Shown: positions 22,651-30,531, numbered from the stretch's first letter. The stretch: DNA of 39,429 nucleotides from Lachnospiraceae bacterium (GCA_017461725.1 JAFTXG010000002.1:1-39429); one strand, 5' to 3'. A program made the numbers and translations. The notes: a model not told the origin generated them from the letters alone.

Positions 22651-23592
22651 ATGAGCAAAAAAACTCCTTCATCCGGGACTCAGGTAAAGACCCGCGGGAT
22701 GAACCCTAAAGTTAAGCATGCATGGCTGGATTTCTCTTTTGTAGTGCCGGCTATTGTTCTTTTGGCTATATTTACCTACTATCCGATTGCTGAAGTAATT
22801 CGTATCAGTTTCACTAACTGGGATCTGCTGAAGCCGGAGTATGATTATGTTGGTTTCAAAAACTATAAGTGGCTGCTCACCGGTACCGGCGGAAAGTACT
22901 TCATGAATTCCCTGAAAGTTACGCTGATCTACACGGTCGGTGAGATTGCGATCACCGTTGTCGGCGGTATCTTGTTTGCACTGCTGTTTAACAGACCCGG
23001 AAGTAAGGGTTACACCTTTATGCGTGTACTTACCTTTACTCCCCGTTATATTGCGATGTCCTCTGCAGCTGTAGTTTTCCTGTGGCTGTATGATGAGACC
23101 TACGGTATTTTTAACTATTTCCTTGGCATGATCGGCGCAGAACCGATTCGTTGGCTGCAGGATAAGTATATGGCGATGGTTTCCATTTTGCTGTTGACCG
23201 GATGGCGTGCGATCGGTTACGGTATGATGATTTATCTGGCGAATATGAGAAGTATTCCCGAGACTTATTATGAGGCAGCTTCCCTCGACGGTGCAAACGG
23301 TGTTCAGAAGTTCTTCGGCATTACCCTTCCTCTGCTTGCGCCTACCACCGTATTCCTGTTGGTAACTACCTTTATTTCTTCGATGAAAGTATTCCAGTCG
23401 GTAGACGTTTTGACCGGCGGCGGTCCTTCCAGAGCGACAGAAGTGCTGGTTTATCTGGTTTACAATTATGCAATGAATAAGTTCCGTATGGATCAGGCAT
23501 GTACGATTGCATTGGCACTGTTCGCGTTCCTGTTACTCGTAACTGTAGCGACGATGAAGATTTCTGACAATAAAGTCAATTACGACGCGTAA
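22651..23592 (+). CDS. Sugar/glycerol-3-phosphate ABC permease, UgpA/MalF type
   Basis: The 313-residue permease has six predicted membrane helices and the cytoplasmic EAA loop YYEAASLDGANGVQKFFGITLPLLAPT that docks the ATPase. N-terminal part contains LDFSFVVPAIVLLAIFTYYPIAEVIRISFTNW, typical of UgpA and other family-1 permeases. ATG 22651 with AAAGAGG upstream is chosen over the in-frame start at 22582 because the extension lies in the intercistronic hairpin area. The UgpE-type gene follows after 12 bases. No ATPase gene exists in the cluster, so a shared MsiK/UgpC-type ATPase elsewhere is likely. Confidence 0.92.
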   Translation: MSKKTPSSGTQVKTRGMNPKVKHAWLDFSFVVPAIVLLAIFTYYPIAEVIRISFTNWDLLKPEYDYVGFKNYKWLLTGTGGKYFMNSLKVTLIYTVGEIAITVVGGILFALLFNRPGSKGYTFMRVLTFTPRYIAMSSAAVVFLWLYDETYGIFNYFLGMIGAEPIRWLQDKYMAMVSILLLTGWRAIGYGMMIYLANMRSIPETYYEAASLDGANGVQKFFGITLPLLAPTTVFLLVTTFISSMKVFQSVDVLTGGGPSRATEVLVYLVYNYAMNKFRMDQACTIALALFAFLLLVTVATMKISDNKVNYDA

Positions 23593-23604
23593 GGAGGAGA
23601 GAAC

Positions 23605-24489
23605 ATGGGAAAGAATTCGAAAGATGCTGTCTATTCAGCAGAGCTTCGCGCGATCAGACGCAGAAAGGTCGGCAAGGCGATTCAGACGGTTGTCGCAGTG
23701 ATCGTTACCTTGATCATGATCTTCCCGATCTACTGGATGGTGATTACTTCCCTGAAGACTCAGCAGGAGACTCTGCTCATGCCTCCCAGCTTCTGGCCGG
23801 AGTTTGGTCTTCAGTTTGAAAACTATATCACTGTATTTAAGAAGGCGAACTTTTCAAAATATTATATTAACACGGTTGTTATGACTGTGGGTATTCTGGT
23901 TGGACAGGTTACCACCGGTGTCCTCGCAGCATACGGTTTTGCAATCGGTCATTTCAAGGGCAGAGATATCCTGTTCTACATCGTACTGGGTGCGCTGATG
24001 GTTCCTATCCAGGTAACCTTCATCCCTCTGTTCATCATGTGTTCCGATTGGAAGATGAACGATACCTACGCAGGTCTGATCCTTCCTCACCTGGTATCTG
24101 CTTACTATATCTACATGATGAGAAATGCATTCCTGTCTGTGGACAGCAGTTATATCGATGCAGGTAAGATGGATGGTCTGGGCAGACTGGGTACCATTCT
24201 TCACGTACTGGTGCCTATGTGTAAGTCCACTCTGATCACCGTAACCCTGTTGACCATTACCAGTGGTTGGAACTCCTACTTCTGGCCTAAGATCATTGCG
24301 AGAGCAGAGCATCGCCGTGTATTGACCATCGGTCTGACCAACCTGAGAAACACCTACGCCGGTCAGGGTAATGTAAATAACCACGAGATCATGGCCGGTG
24401 CCGTTATGGCAGTTATCCCCATCGTAATCCTGTTCATTCTCGGACAGAAATACATGATGACCGGATACTCCAAGGCAGCTATGAAATAA
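23605..24489 (+). CDS. Sugar/glycerol-3-phosphate ABC permease, UgpE/MalG type
   Basis: The 294-residue inner-membrane permease has six predicted helices, the start MIFPIYWMVITSLKTQQETL and the EAA loop SSYIDAGKMDGLGRLGTILHVLVPMCKSTL. It is the second half of the translocation pore with the UgpA-type protein. GGAGGAG precedes the ATG. The C-terminus ends GQKYMMTGYSKAAMK, typical of the family. It is the last gene before the hairpin and 69-bp repeats at 24514-24775. Confidence 0.92.
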   Translation: MGKNSKDAVYSAELRAIRRRKVGKAIQTVVAVIVTLIMIFPIYWMVITSLKTQQETLLMPPSFWPEFGLQFENYITVFKKANFSKYYINTVVMTVGILVGQVTTGVLAAYGFAIGHFKGRDILFYIVLGALMVPIQVTFIPLFIMCSDWKMNDTYAGLILPHLVSAYYIYMMRNAFLSVDSSYIDAGKMDGLGRLGTILHVLVPMCKSTLITVTLLTITSGWNSYFWPKIIARAEHRRVLTIGLTNLRNTYAGQGNVNNHEIMAGAVMAVIPIVILFILGQKYMMTGYSKAAMK

Positions 24490-24513
24490 TCGCGAAAGCA
24501 ATCCGCAGTGCGA

Positions 24514-24576
24514 CAGCACATACACAAAACACCTGCCCGAGCTCGCTCGAGAGCGGGTGTTTTTGTGTATGTGCTG
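24514..24576 (+). terminator. Long terminator-like hairpin after the ugp-like operon
   Basis: CAGCACATACACAAAA (from 24514) pairs with TTTTGTGTATGTGCTG (to 24576), and the inner part (CACCTGCCCGAGC...GCTCGAGAGCGGGTG) continues the pairing with small interruptions. The T-run GTGTTTTTGTG lies within the right arm, so termination may occur using a shorter inner stem. Confidence 0.7.
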
Positions 24577-24583
24577 GCATAGG

Positions 24584-24775
24584 GCGGATGCCCGCGTGCA
24601 AAACGGCGCGAAGCGACGTTTTGGGCGCGCACTGCGGGTCAAGTTTGTGGAAGCGGATGCCCGCGTGCAAAACGGCGCGAAGCGACGTTTTGGGCGCGCA
24701 CTGCGGGTCAAGTTTGCGGAAGCGGATGCCCGCGTGCAAAACGGCGCGAAGCGACGTTTTGGGCGCGCACTGCAG
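24584..24775 (+). repeat. Three tandem 69-bp intergenic repeats
   Basis: Units begin at 24584, 24653 and 24722 (GCGGATGCCCGCGTGC...), with a period of exactly 69. Copies 1 and 2 are full and differ by one base (TTTGTGG versus TTTGCGG); copy 3 ends after about 53 bases. Every unit contains the inverted repeat CAAAACG...CGTTTTG (7-bp arms, extendable to GCGTGC/GCGCGC). Because 69 is 23 codons the frame stays open and could encode a repetitive basic peptide, but there is no ribosome binding site. Confidence 0.95.
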
Positions 24776-24802
24776 AAGATTAATTAGATTGGAGTTAAAA
24801 CG

Positions 24803-25867
24803 ATGAAGAAACAAAATATGTTTGGCCGTTTATTGGCGGTTCTTTTGAGTTGTTTAATGCTGTTCACTGGCTGCCAAAACTCTGCTGACGTACAGACAAC
24901 AGCAGCTGATGTGCCGGATATGACAGCTGCGCCGGAGACGCAGGCACCTGAAACGGAAGCCTTGACAGAAGCCCCGGAGACTGAAGCTCCGACCGAGGCC
25001 CCGGCTGACCGTTATGAGGAGATCATTGATCTCTCCGCTATTGAGGGCAAGCTGGCGATCTATTTCCTTGATCTGGAGGAGATCACGTCCGGAGATGAAC
25101 ATTCAGGAGACAGCACCTTGCTGATCTCTCCCGACGGAAAGGTGATGCTGATTGATGCGGGACACACTCCCTGCGGCGATGAGATCACAGCCTTTTTGAA
25201 GGAACTGGGCATTACAAGGATTGATTACCTGGTGGCATCCCACGCCCATATTGACCACATCGGCGGTATGCCGGAGATTGTGGCAAACTTTGAAATCGGA
25301 ACACACTACCGCACGCCGGTGGAGTACACGACCCAGACCTATGCGAATTATGTCAGTGCCATCGAAAATGCCGGTATTCCGGTAGAGTATGTTCACGAGG
25401 GTGACAGCTTTATGTTCGGCGAGCACATTAAAGTAGATATCTACAATCCGCCGGAGGAGATCGAGTATCCCGACGAGACGGTCAGCAGCTGGAATCAGTT
25501 CATGAATGATCATTCGATGCTGATGAAGATGACCTACGGCGAGTCCACCTTCCTGACCGGCGGTGATCTGTATGTGGCGGCGGAGCAGCTGCTGATGCAG
25601 GCCTACGGCGATCAGCTGCAGGCTGACGTTGCAAAGGTGAATCACCACGGTTATTCTACCTCCACCAGCCGAAAATGGGTAAAGACTACATTGCCTCAGA
25701 TCGCGGTGGCCATGGGAGATGTGATGGGTTCCATGGATACCTATGAGCGTTACACAAAGGAGGGAGCGGTCTATTATCACACCTTTGTTGACGGCTATGT
25801 GCGTGTGATCGCAGACGATGCCCGCAATTATGAGGTGACCTCCCAGTATGACAGCTGGCTGAGATAA
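24803..25867 (+). CDS. Secreted lipoprotein with ComEC/Rec2-like metallo-beta-lactamase domain
   Basis: The 354-residue product has a lipoprotein signal with lipobox Cys at residue 24 (LMLFTGCQN), a Thr/Glu/Pro/Ala linker (about 25-72), then an MBL-fold domain. The domain carries MLIDAGHTPCGDE, the metal-binding SHAHIDHIGG (HxHxDH), STFLTGGDLY (bridging Asp) and VNHHGYSTSTS (later His). The order matches the ComEC/Rec2-like hydrolase group, which includes phosphodiesterases and nucleases. It would act on the outer face of the membrane. It lies between the uptake genes and the glycerophosphodiester phosphodiesterase gene, so hydrolysis of an extracellular phosphodiester is plausible but inferred only from position. 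GGAG precedes the ATG. Confidence 0.88.
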   Translation: MKKQNMFGRLLAVLLSCLMLFTGCQNSADVQTTAADVPDMTAAPETQAPETEALTEAPETEAPTEAPADRYEEIIDLSAIEGKLAIYFLDLEEITSGDEHSGDSTLLISPDGKVMLIDAGHTPCGDEITAFLKELGITRIDYLVASHAHIDHIGGMPEIVANFEIGTHYRTPVEYTTQTYANYVSAIENAGIPVEYVHEGDSFMFGEHIKVDIYNPPEEIEYPDETVSSWNQFMNDHSMLMKMTYGESTFLTGGDLYVAAEQLLMQAYGDQLQADVAKVNHHGYSTSTSRKWVKTTLPQIAVAMGDVMGSMDTYERYTKEGAVYYHTFVDGYVRVIADDARNYEVTSQYDSWLR

Positions 25868-25943
25868 AAAGTGCGGGGGAAACCTGTGGGGTGGAATCAC
25901 AGGCGGCGGAGGTCTAAACTGCGGAGAATAAATGATTCTTTGC

Positions 25944-25972
25944 TTGACAGGACCGGCCAAACGCGATATCCT
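25944..25972 (+). promoter_or_regulatory. Possible promoter of the phosphodiesterase gene
   Basis: Perfect TTGACA (25944-25949) with a 17-base spacer, but the -10 hexamer TATCCT (25967-25972) is weak. Confidence 0.45.
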
Positions 25973-26022
25973 TACAGTAACCATTTAATTCATAATTTAT
26001 CATGGAAAAGGGGTAAATATTG

Positions 26023-26751
26023 ATGAATACGATCAAATTTGACAACAAAAATGTGAAGATGGTAGCACACCGCGGACTTAGCGGACTGGAGAAGGAAAAC
26101 ACTAATGCTGCATTTGTGGCAGCCGGAAACCGGAACTATTTCGGTATCGAGACGGATATCCACCGCACGCTGGACGGCGATTACATCGTGTTCCACGATG
26201 ACATGACCGGACGTGTCTGCATTGACAATATGGAAGTGGAGAAGACCACTACCGCATGTCTGCGCGGACTTCAGCTCACCGATATCGACGGCGTGAAGGG
26301 CAGAACTGATCTGGTGATGCCTACCCTGACCGAGTACATTCGCATCTGTAAGAAATATGAGAAGGTTGCAGTCCTTGAGCTGAAAAATGTGTTCAAGAGA
26401 GAGGATGTCTTCAAAATCTGCGAGATCATTGAGGCAGAGGAGTATCTGGACAAGGTAGTATTTATCTCCTTTAAGCTGGAGAACCTGATTTATCTGCGTC
26501 TGAAGTATCCCACTCAGGCTGCTCAGTATCTGGTAAGCACCTACGGCGAGGGTCTGAAGGAGCTGCTGGTCAGCGAGAAGCTGGATCTGGATATCAAGTA
26601 CACTGCGCTGACCAAGGAGATCATCGATGATCTGCATGCGGCAGGTATCGTGGTTAACTGCTGGACCGTAGACGATCCGGAGAAGGCTGCTGAGCTGGTG
26701 GAGATGGGCGTTGACATGATCACCTCCAACATTCTGCAGGGCATCAATTGA
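26023..26751 (+). CDS. Glycerophosphodiester phosphodiesterase, UgpQ-like
   Basis: The enzyme hydrolyses deacylated phospholipids such as glycerophosphocholine to glycerol-3-phosphate and an alcohol. The 242-residue cytosolic product has the TIM-barrel GDPD motifs: VAHRGLSGLEKENTNAAFVAA (catalytic HR and Glu), GIETDIHRTLDGDYIVFHDD (metal-binding Glu/Asp and second His) and late VNCWTVDDPEKAAELVEMGVDMITSN. It has no signal peptide. ATG 26023 follows AAAAGGGG. In E. coli the homologue UgpQ is encoded with the ugp uptake genes, which matches the neighbours here. The HAD gene starts 8 bases downstream. Confidence 0.94.
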   Translation: MNTIKFDNKNVKMVAHRGLSGLEKENTNAAFVAAGNRNYFGIETDIHRTLDGDYIVFHDDMTGRVCIDNMEVEKTTTACLRGLQLTDIDGVKGRTDLVMPTLTEYIRICKKYEKVAVLELKNVFKREDVFKICEIIEAEEYLDKVVFISFKLENLIYLRLKYPTQAAQYLVSTYGEGLKELLVSEKLDLDIKYTALTKEIIDDLHAAGIVVNCWTVDDPEKAAELVEMGVDMITSNILQGIN

Positions 26752-26759
26752 TAATCAGA

Positions 26760-27380
26760 ATGAAATACACTGACATTGCATGGGATTTTGATGGCACCCT
26801 GTTTGATTCCTATCCCAACTGTGTACGGGCCTTCTGTGACATGCTGAAAAGCTACGGATACGACGAGGACCCGGAAGAAGTGCGGAAGAAAATGGTCGTC
26901 ACGATCCGTTATGCCAGAGAGTATTATGCGGCTCAGTATGACTTGGATATGGAGGAGATGGGGCGTCGCTACAAAGAGATGGAGGGGTTCAGACCGGATA
27001 TCGTAAAGCCTTATCCCGAGGTCGAGCAGGTGCTGCGGACTATCAAGGAGAGCGGAAGGAGAAACTTCCTGTACACTAACCGCAATCACGATGCGATCCG
27101 TTATCTGGAGGCGTATGATCTTACAAAGTACTTTGATGGTTTTATGACCGACGAGGAAATGCCGAAGTATAAACCGGACCCCAGCGGCGCATTTTTGCTG
27201 CGGGATCAGTACGGTATCGCACCGGGAAAGCTGTTGATGGTGGGAGACCGTGATGTGGATATTTTGTCGGTGAAGCCGGCGGGCTTTGACGGCTGCTTCT
27301 TCAATACAAATAATCTGGAAATTCCGGAGTGCGCGGATTTCTGTATCGACAGCCCTGGAGAACTGTTAAACCATCTGTAA
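26760..27380 (+). CDS. HAD-superfamily hydrolase (phosphoglycolate-phosphatase-like)
   Basis: The 206-residue cytosolic protein has HAD motif I WDFDGTLFDS (nucleophile Asp9, Asp11), a helical cap (about 18-80), motif II Thr in FLYTNRNHDA, motif III Lys in KYKPDPSGAF and motif IV MVGDRDVDIL. This is subfamily I with a small alpha cap, as in phosphoglycolate phosphatase and PpaX-type enzymes. Substrate is unknown; being next to the phosphodiesterase, dephosphorylation of glycerol-3-phosphate or another product is possible. ATG 26760 is preferred over TTG 26748, which overlaps the upstream stop; ribosome binding is weak, which suggests coupling to the phosphodiesterase gene. Confidence 0.88.
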   Translation: MKYTDIAWDFDGTLFDSYPNCVRAFCDMLKSYGYDEDPEEVRKKMVVTIRYAREYYAAQYDLDMEEMGRRYKEMEGFRPDIVKPYPEVEQVLRTIKESGRRNFLYTNRNHDAIRYLEAYDLTKYFDGFMTDEEMPKYKPDPSGAFLLRDQYGIAPGKLLMVGDRDVDILSVKPAGFDGCFFNTNNLEIPECADFCIDSPGELLNHL

Positions 27381-27474
27381 ATGGTGCCGTCGGAGGCTGA
27401 AAAATCCGTATATCACAGGTGTCAAAAGACCTTTTGATACCCATATCATATGAACTTACAAAATAAACCGGGTT

Positions 27475-27507
27475 GCCGTTTTTAGCGGCAGCCCGGTTTG
27501 ACTTTGC
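27475..27507. terminator. Bidirectional terminator between convergent units
   Basis: AAACCGGGTTGCCG (from 27475) pairs with CGGCAGCCCGGTTT (to about 27501) with one mismatch around a TTTTTAG loop. T-rich tails occur on both strands. It separates the HAD gene from the convergent natB-type gene. A smaller CAAAAG/CTTTTG hairpin stands at 27423-27437. Confidence 0.75.
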
Positions 27508-27521
27508 GTAAATCTGCACTA

Positions 27522-28727
27522 TCAGTACATGATTTTCTCGCTGCTGAACATTCTCGTCAATATGAAGACCAGAACACCGGAGCAGATCAGATTGGTGATC
27601 ACGGTCAGGACCACCTGGAACGGTTCACAGGTGAAGGAGAAGATACCGCTGAAGCACTGTGCACTGTTGTACAGCGGAATCAGATAGACCGGCAGACTGG
27701 TGGCCGCGCCGCCTCCAAACATGCCGGAAATACCGAAGAGCATGGTCACGATCATCAGGGGGGAGACCATGGTGGAGGCTTCCTTCACGGTTTTCGCAAA
27801 GGCGGAAATCACGGAGATCGCGGAGACGATGACCAGCACAGTGGAGAGAATGATTACCAGGATCATGGCATATTCGCTTGCACCGTACACAGAGGCGTCC
27901 ATATTGTCCATCTGACCGCCCATCAGCTTCGGGATGGAGAGCATGGTTCCGATAAAGCTGGACAGACCGCCGAGAAGGGCAATACAACTCAGGCTGCAGA
28001 TTTTTCCGATGGCCAGATCACGGCGTTTCATGGGGGTCACCAGCAATGTGGCGATGGTGCCGCGCTCCTTTTCGCCGGCAATGGATTCCGGGGCGATGGA
28101 AGCACAGGAGCTGAACATGAAGGTCATCAGCAGCATGGGCAGAAGCATGGCGAAAACCTGTGCGGTGGTATCCTTATCGGAGGCCAGATCGTAGCGCTCG
28201 TCAGAGTTATTGATATCGAATTTGTTTGCCAGCATGGATTCGTAGGAATCCATCATACTGCAAAAGGAATCGTAGGCCTCTCCTGATTCGGGGGAGGCTG
28301 AATTATAGTAGATGTCCACATTGGGAGCAGGAATTGCCGCGGTCAGCGGGTCATAGGTCATGATCAGCTGTTCAAACTCTGTCGGGAATACGACCAGCAG
28401 ATCGAGTGACATCTCTTCGATGCGAGCTGTGTGGAAGGACCAGTTGGCGGAAGTGGTATCAGCAGAGGCTGTGTCCAGATGCTCCAGCTCAAAAGGGAAA
28501 CCTGAGGTCTGAATCAGCTGCTCCACGGAGGCGGGAAGATTGACTGCGGCGACGCGGTACTGGTAATCGTCAGCTGAGTGAAACTGATCAGACAGTGCGC
28601 TTCCCATAAACGTGTACATCACATAGATCATGATGCCCGGCAAAAGGATGACAGACATAACCATGCGTTTGTCGCCGAAAAAGCGGGCAAATTCTTTTTT
28701 CATAATCGTCCAGAGATTTGATTTCAT
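27522..28727 (-). CDS. ABC-2 type permease, NatB-like
   Basis: The 401-residue membrane protein has the NatB/ABC-2 layout. A first helix after the N-terminal EFARFFGDKRMVMSVILLPGIMIYVMY segment is followed by a large extracytoplasmic domain (about 45-195), and then five further helices from FAMLLPMLLMTFMFSSCASIAPESIAGEKERGT onward. The ESIAGEKERGTIATLLVTPMKR motif is the family hallmark. NatAB of Bacillus exports sodium; homologues export drugs, peptides or lipids. The start overlaps the ATPase stop by 4 bases (ATGA), so both are translated together. Confidence 0.92.
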   Translation of the reverse strand: MKSNLWTIMKKEFARFFGDKRMVMSVILLPGIMIYVMYTFMGSALSDQFHSADDYQYRVAAVNLPASVEQLIQTSGFPFELEHLDTASADTTSANWSFHTARIEEMSLDLLVVFPTEFEQLIMTYDPLTAAIPAPNVDIYYNSASPESGEAYDSFCSMMDSYESMLANKFDINNSDERYDLASDKDTTAQVFAMLLPMLLMTFMFSSCASIAPESIAGEKERGTIATLLVTPMKRRDLAIGKICSLSCIALLGGLSSFIGTMLSIPKLMGGQMDNMDASVYGASEYAMILVIILSTVLVIVSAISVISAFAKTVKEASTMVSPLMIVTMLFGISGMFGGGAATSLPVYLIPLYNSAQCFSGIFSFTCEPFQVVLTVITNLICSGVLVFILTRMFSSEKIMY

Positions 28728-29506
28728 GCGTGTTCACCTGCCCTTTCTGCGTAGATGGTAAAGAAGATATCCTCCAGAGACTGCTCCCTGGTCAGATTTT
28801 TTAGTGTGTCACAGAGAATCATATGTCCGTCCACGATAATGCCGACACGGTCGCAGATTTTCTCGATCAGGCTGAAAATGTGGGTGGATACCAGAATGCT
28901 TTTGCCCTCCGCCTTCAATTCCAGGAGGAAATCGGTCACCACCTTGGCGGTCAGTACGTCCAGACCGTTGGTGGGCTCATCGAAAATGATAAACTCCGGA
29001 TCGTGGACGATGGAGATAACCAGAGAAATTTTCTGCTTCATTCCGGTGGACAGGTTGGCCACCTTGACCTCGGCGAATTTGTCGATGCCGAAGCGGGCGA
29101 ACAGCCGGGCCTTTCGCTCGTCCCGGACAGCCGGCTCCACACCGTGAAGCTCAGAGAAGAAATCAAACAGATAGTTGGGCGTAAAGAAATCCTCCAGCTT
29201 TAACTCGCTGGTCAGGAAGCCGATTTTACCGCGAACGATCTCCGGTTCTTTCACAACACTGGTGCCATCCACCAGAATATCACCGCTGTCCGGGTGGATC
29301 AGGGTGGAGATGAGCCGCAGGGTGGTGGTCTTTCCGGCTCCGTTTGGCCCGAGAAGGCCGAAGATCTCCCCTCGGTTGGCGGTGAAACTTAAATCATCCA
29401 CCGCAACCTTGCGCTTGATGTCAGTGCGCTCCAGCTTTTGCTGCTTTTTGGAGAGTGTGAAGGTCTTGCGCAGATTTTGTACTACTAGAATTTCGTCGTT
29501 TTTCAT
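28724..29506 (-). CDS. ABC transporter ATP-binding protein, NatA-like
   Basis: This 260-residue ATPase drives the NatB-like permease. Motifs: Walker A GPNGAGKTTTLR, Q-loop GFLTSELKLEDFFTPNYLFDFF, signature LSTGMKQKISL (the LSxGM variant of the NatA/ABC-2 group), Walker B FIIFDEPTNGLD and the switch STHIF. The N-terminal TLSKKQQKLERTDIKRKVAVDDLSF region is longer than average. ATG 29506 is chosen because AAAAGGGGA lies 9 bases upstream, while ATG 29515 abuts that site. No regulator lies in the same operon; the XRE pair upstream is separated by a gap of about 60 bases and could share the transcript. Confidence 0.93.
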   Translation of the reverse strand: MKNDEILVVQNLRKTFTLSKKQQKLERTDIKRKVAVDDLSFTANRGEIFGLLGPNGAGKTTTLRLISTLIHPDSGDILVDGTSVVKEPEIVRGKIGFLTSELKLEDFFTPNYLFDFFSELHGVEPAVRDERKARLFARFGIDKFAEVKVANLSTGMKQKISLVISIVHDPEFIIFDEPTNGLDVLTAKVVTDFLLELKAEGKSILVSTHIFSLIEKICDRVGIIVDGHMILCDTLKNLTREQSLEDIFFTIYAERAGEHA

Positions 29507-29573
29507 GTCACTCATTCCCCTTTTCTATGATTTTGCTCTCTGTATTCCGCCAGAGATTTGATGGCCGGTTGTG

Positions 29574-30053
29574 TCACATTTTCCGTGAATAATAGCGGGT
29601 GGCGATAATATATACGATCAGAAATGCCCAGACGGTAATCAGCAATATGTAGATCAGTACCGGATAAAATATGCTTCCGATCAGGCAGGAGGTGAAGAGG
29701 ATAAACAGCATCGTAAAGAGAGCGGGCTTTAAGGCCAGATCGCGGATCTGGGCCAGGCGCTCGTCGGTCTGCTCCAGCCGCTGCTGCTTCAGTTTCGCCT
29801 CGTTTCTTAATAAAAGGAAGTCTCGGATCAGAAAAAACAATCCGGACGCAGCCATACCGAAGCCGACGCCGCTGTAAATGCCCAGCGTGTGGTCGGAGAT
29901 GGCAGATGTACTGTGATGGAACGCCATGTAAGCGGTGACCGCCGTCGCAATGCCCACAATGATCAAAATGGTCATGGTCAACATACGTCTCTTTACTACT
30001 TTTCTGTATTCCTCATTGTTTCTTGCGGTAGTTCCGCAAAACAGTCCTCTCAT
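29574..30053 (-). CDS. Four-helix membrane protein paired with XRE regulator
   Basis: The 159-residue protein has helices at about 28-46 and 60-80 and a hairpin of two near 110-150, with a charged cytoplasmic stretch LLLRNEAKLKQQRLEQTDERLAQIRD between them. The start ATG overlaps the stop of the XRE gene (ATGA), a layout common in Firmicutes, where such pairs often accompany ABC-2 exporters. I do not recognise a characterised family; sensing or modulating the exporter is an inference from position only. Confidence 0.8.
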   Translation of the reverse strand: MRGLFCGTTARNNEEYRKVVKRRMLTMTILIIVGIATAVTAYMAFHHSTSAISDHTLGIYSGVGFGMAASGLFFLIRDFLLLRNEAKLKQQRLEQTDERLAQIRDLALKPALFTMLFILFTSCLIGSIFYPVLIYILLITVWAFLIVYIIATRYYSRKM

Positions 30054-30259
30054 AAATTTTCCTCCTCCTCGTTGAAGATAAAGATGTCCTCGATGGTTAC
30101 TCCGAAAAACTGGGCAATCTTGTGGGCCAGAATAAGGGAAGCGTTATATCTGCCGTTTTCCAGTGAGATGATCGTCTGTCGGGTCACATTGACCGCATCG
30201 GCGAGCTCGCTCTGGGTGATTTTTCTCTCTTTTCTGAGTTCCTGGATTTTGGTCTGCAT
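30050..30259 (-). CDS. XRE-family helix-turn-helix regulator (69 aa)
   Basis: The small protein is one Cro/CI-type HTH domain: ELRKERKITQSELADAVNVTRQTIISLENGRYNASLILAHKIAQFFGVTIEDIF, with an acidic tail NEEEENL. This is the YozG/YgzD-like group that controls its own operon. AAGAGG precedes ATG 30259. Its promoter region carries three repeated sites, strongly suggesting autoregulation. It is translationally coupled to the membrane protein gene. Confidence 0.93.
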   Translation of the reverse strand: MQTKIQELRKERKITQSELADAVNVTRQTIISLENGRYNASLILAHKIAQFFGVTIEDIFIFNEEEENL

Positions 30260-30283
30260 AAAACATACCTCTTTCTGAATGTA

Positions 30284-30345
30284 TAGCGCGCTTTACATTT
30301 TGAGTATAGTATGCTTTACATTATTTGTCAAGCTAACTTTACAAT
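30284..30345 (-). promoter_or_regulatory. XRE promoter with three direct/palindromic operator copies
   Basis: On the minus strand TTGACA (30331-30326), a 17-base spacer and TATACT (30308-30303) form a consensus promoter. The sequence TGTAAAG followed by a CT occurs three times, starting at about 30342, 30320 and 30297, at 22- and 23-bp spacing. The third copy is an 18-bp near-palindrome (TGTAAAGCGCGCTATACA). Copies cover the region upstream of -35, the spacer, and the transcription start. Confidence 0.8.
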
Positions 30346-30398
30346 TTTGCGATAATATTTTTTTGCGGGTGTTTTTGGGGAGAATATAACAATAATGG

Positions 30399-30427
30399 TT
30401 GCATTCCTTTTCTATTCATGCTAGAAT
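30399..30427 (+). promoter_or_regulatory. Promoter of the deoR-led operon
   Basis: TTGCAT (30399-30404), a 17-base spacer and TAGAAT (30422-30427). Transcription would begin near 30434, just before the repeat array. Confidence 0.7.
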
Positions 30428-30434
30428 GAAAGAA

Positions 30435-30531
30435 ATCGAAAGAAAACGATAGCGAATCAAGGATTAAAAGTTGCGATTAAACCGAAAAATCGAAAGCAAA
30501 TCGAAAAATATTCGAAAGCGAATCGAAAGAA
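30435..30531 (+). promoter_or_regulatory. Array of phased CGAAAG repeats in the deoR leader
   Basis: CGAAAG or a one-base variant starts at 30437, 30447, 30483, 30491, 30502, 30513 and 30524. The last four copies are spaced by exactly 11 bases (tCGAAAgcaaa-type units), that is one helical turn. DeoR-family repressors are known to bind tandem direct repeats of about 10-11 bp that contain TTTC/GAAA. The array lies between the promoter and the regulator's start codon, so it is a good candidate operator. Confidence 0.75.

Noticed and set aside
24584..24775. CRISPR array (repeated units with an internal dyad)
   Set aside because: The repeats are contiguous 69-bp units with no variable spacers, and no cas genes are nearby.
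24557..24787. 76-residue plus-strand frame through the 69-bp repeats
   Set aside because: The frame is open only because 69 is divisible by 3. It starts within the terminator-like inverted repeat and has no ribosome binding site. Treated as a repeat, not a gene.
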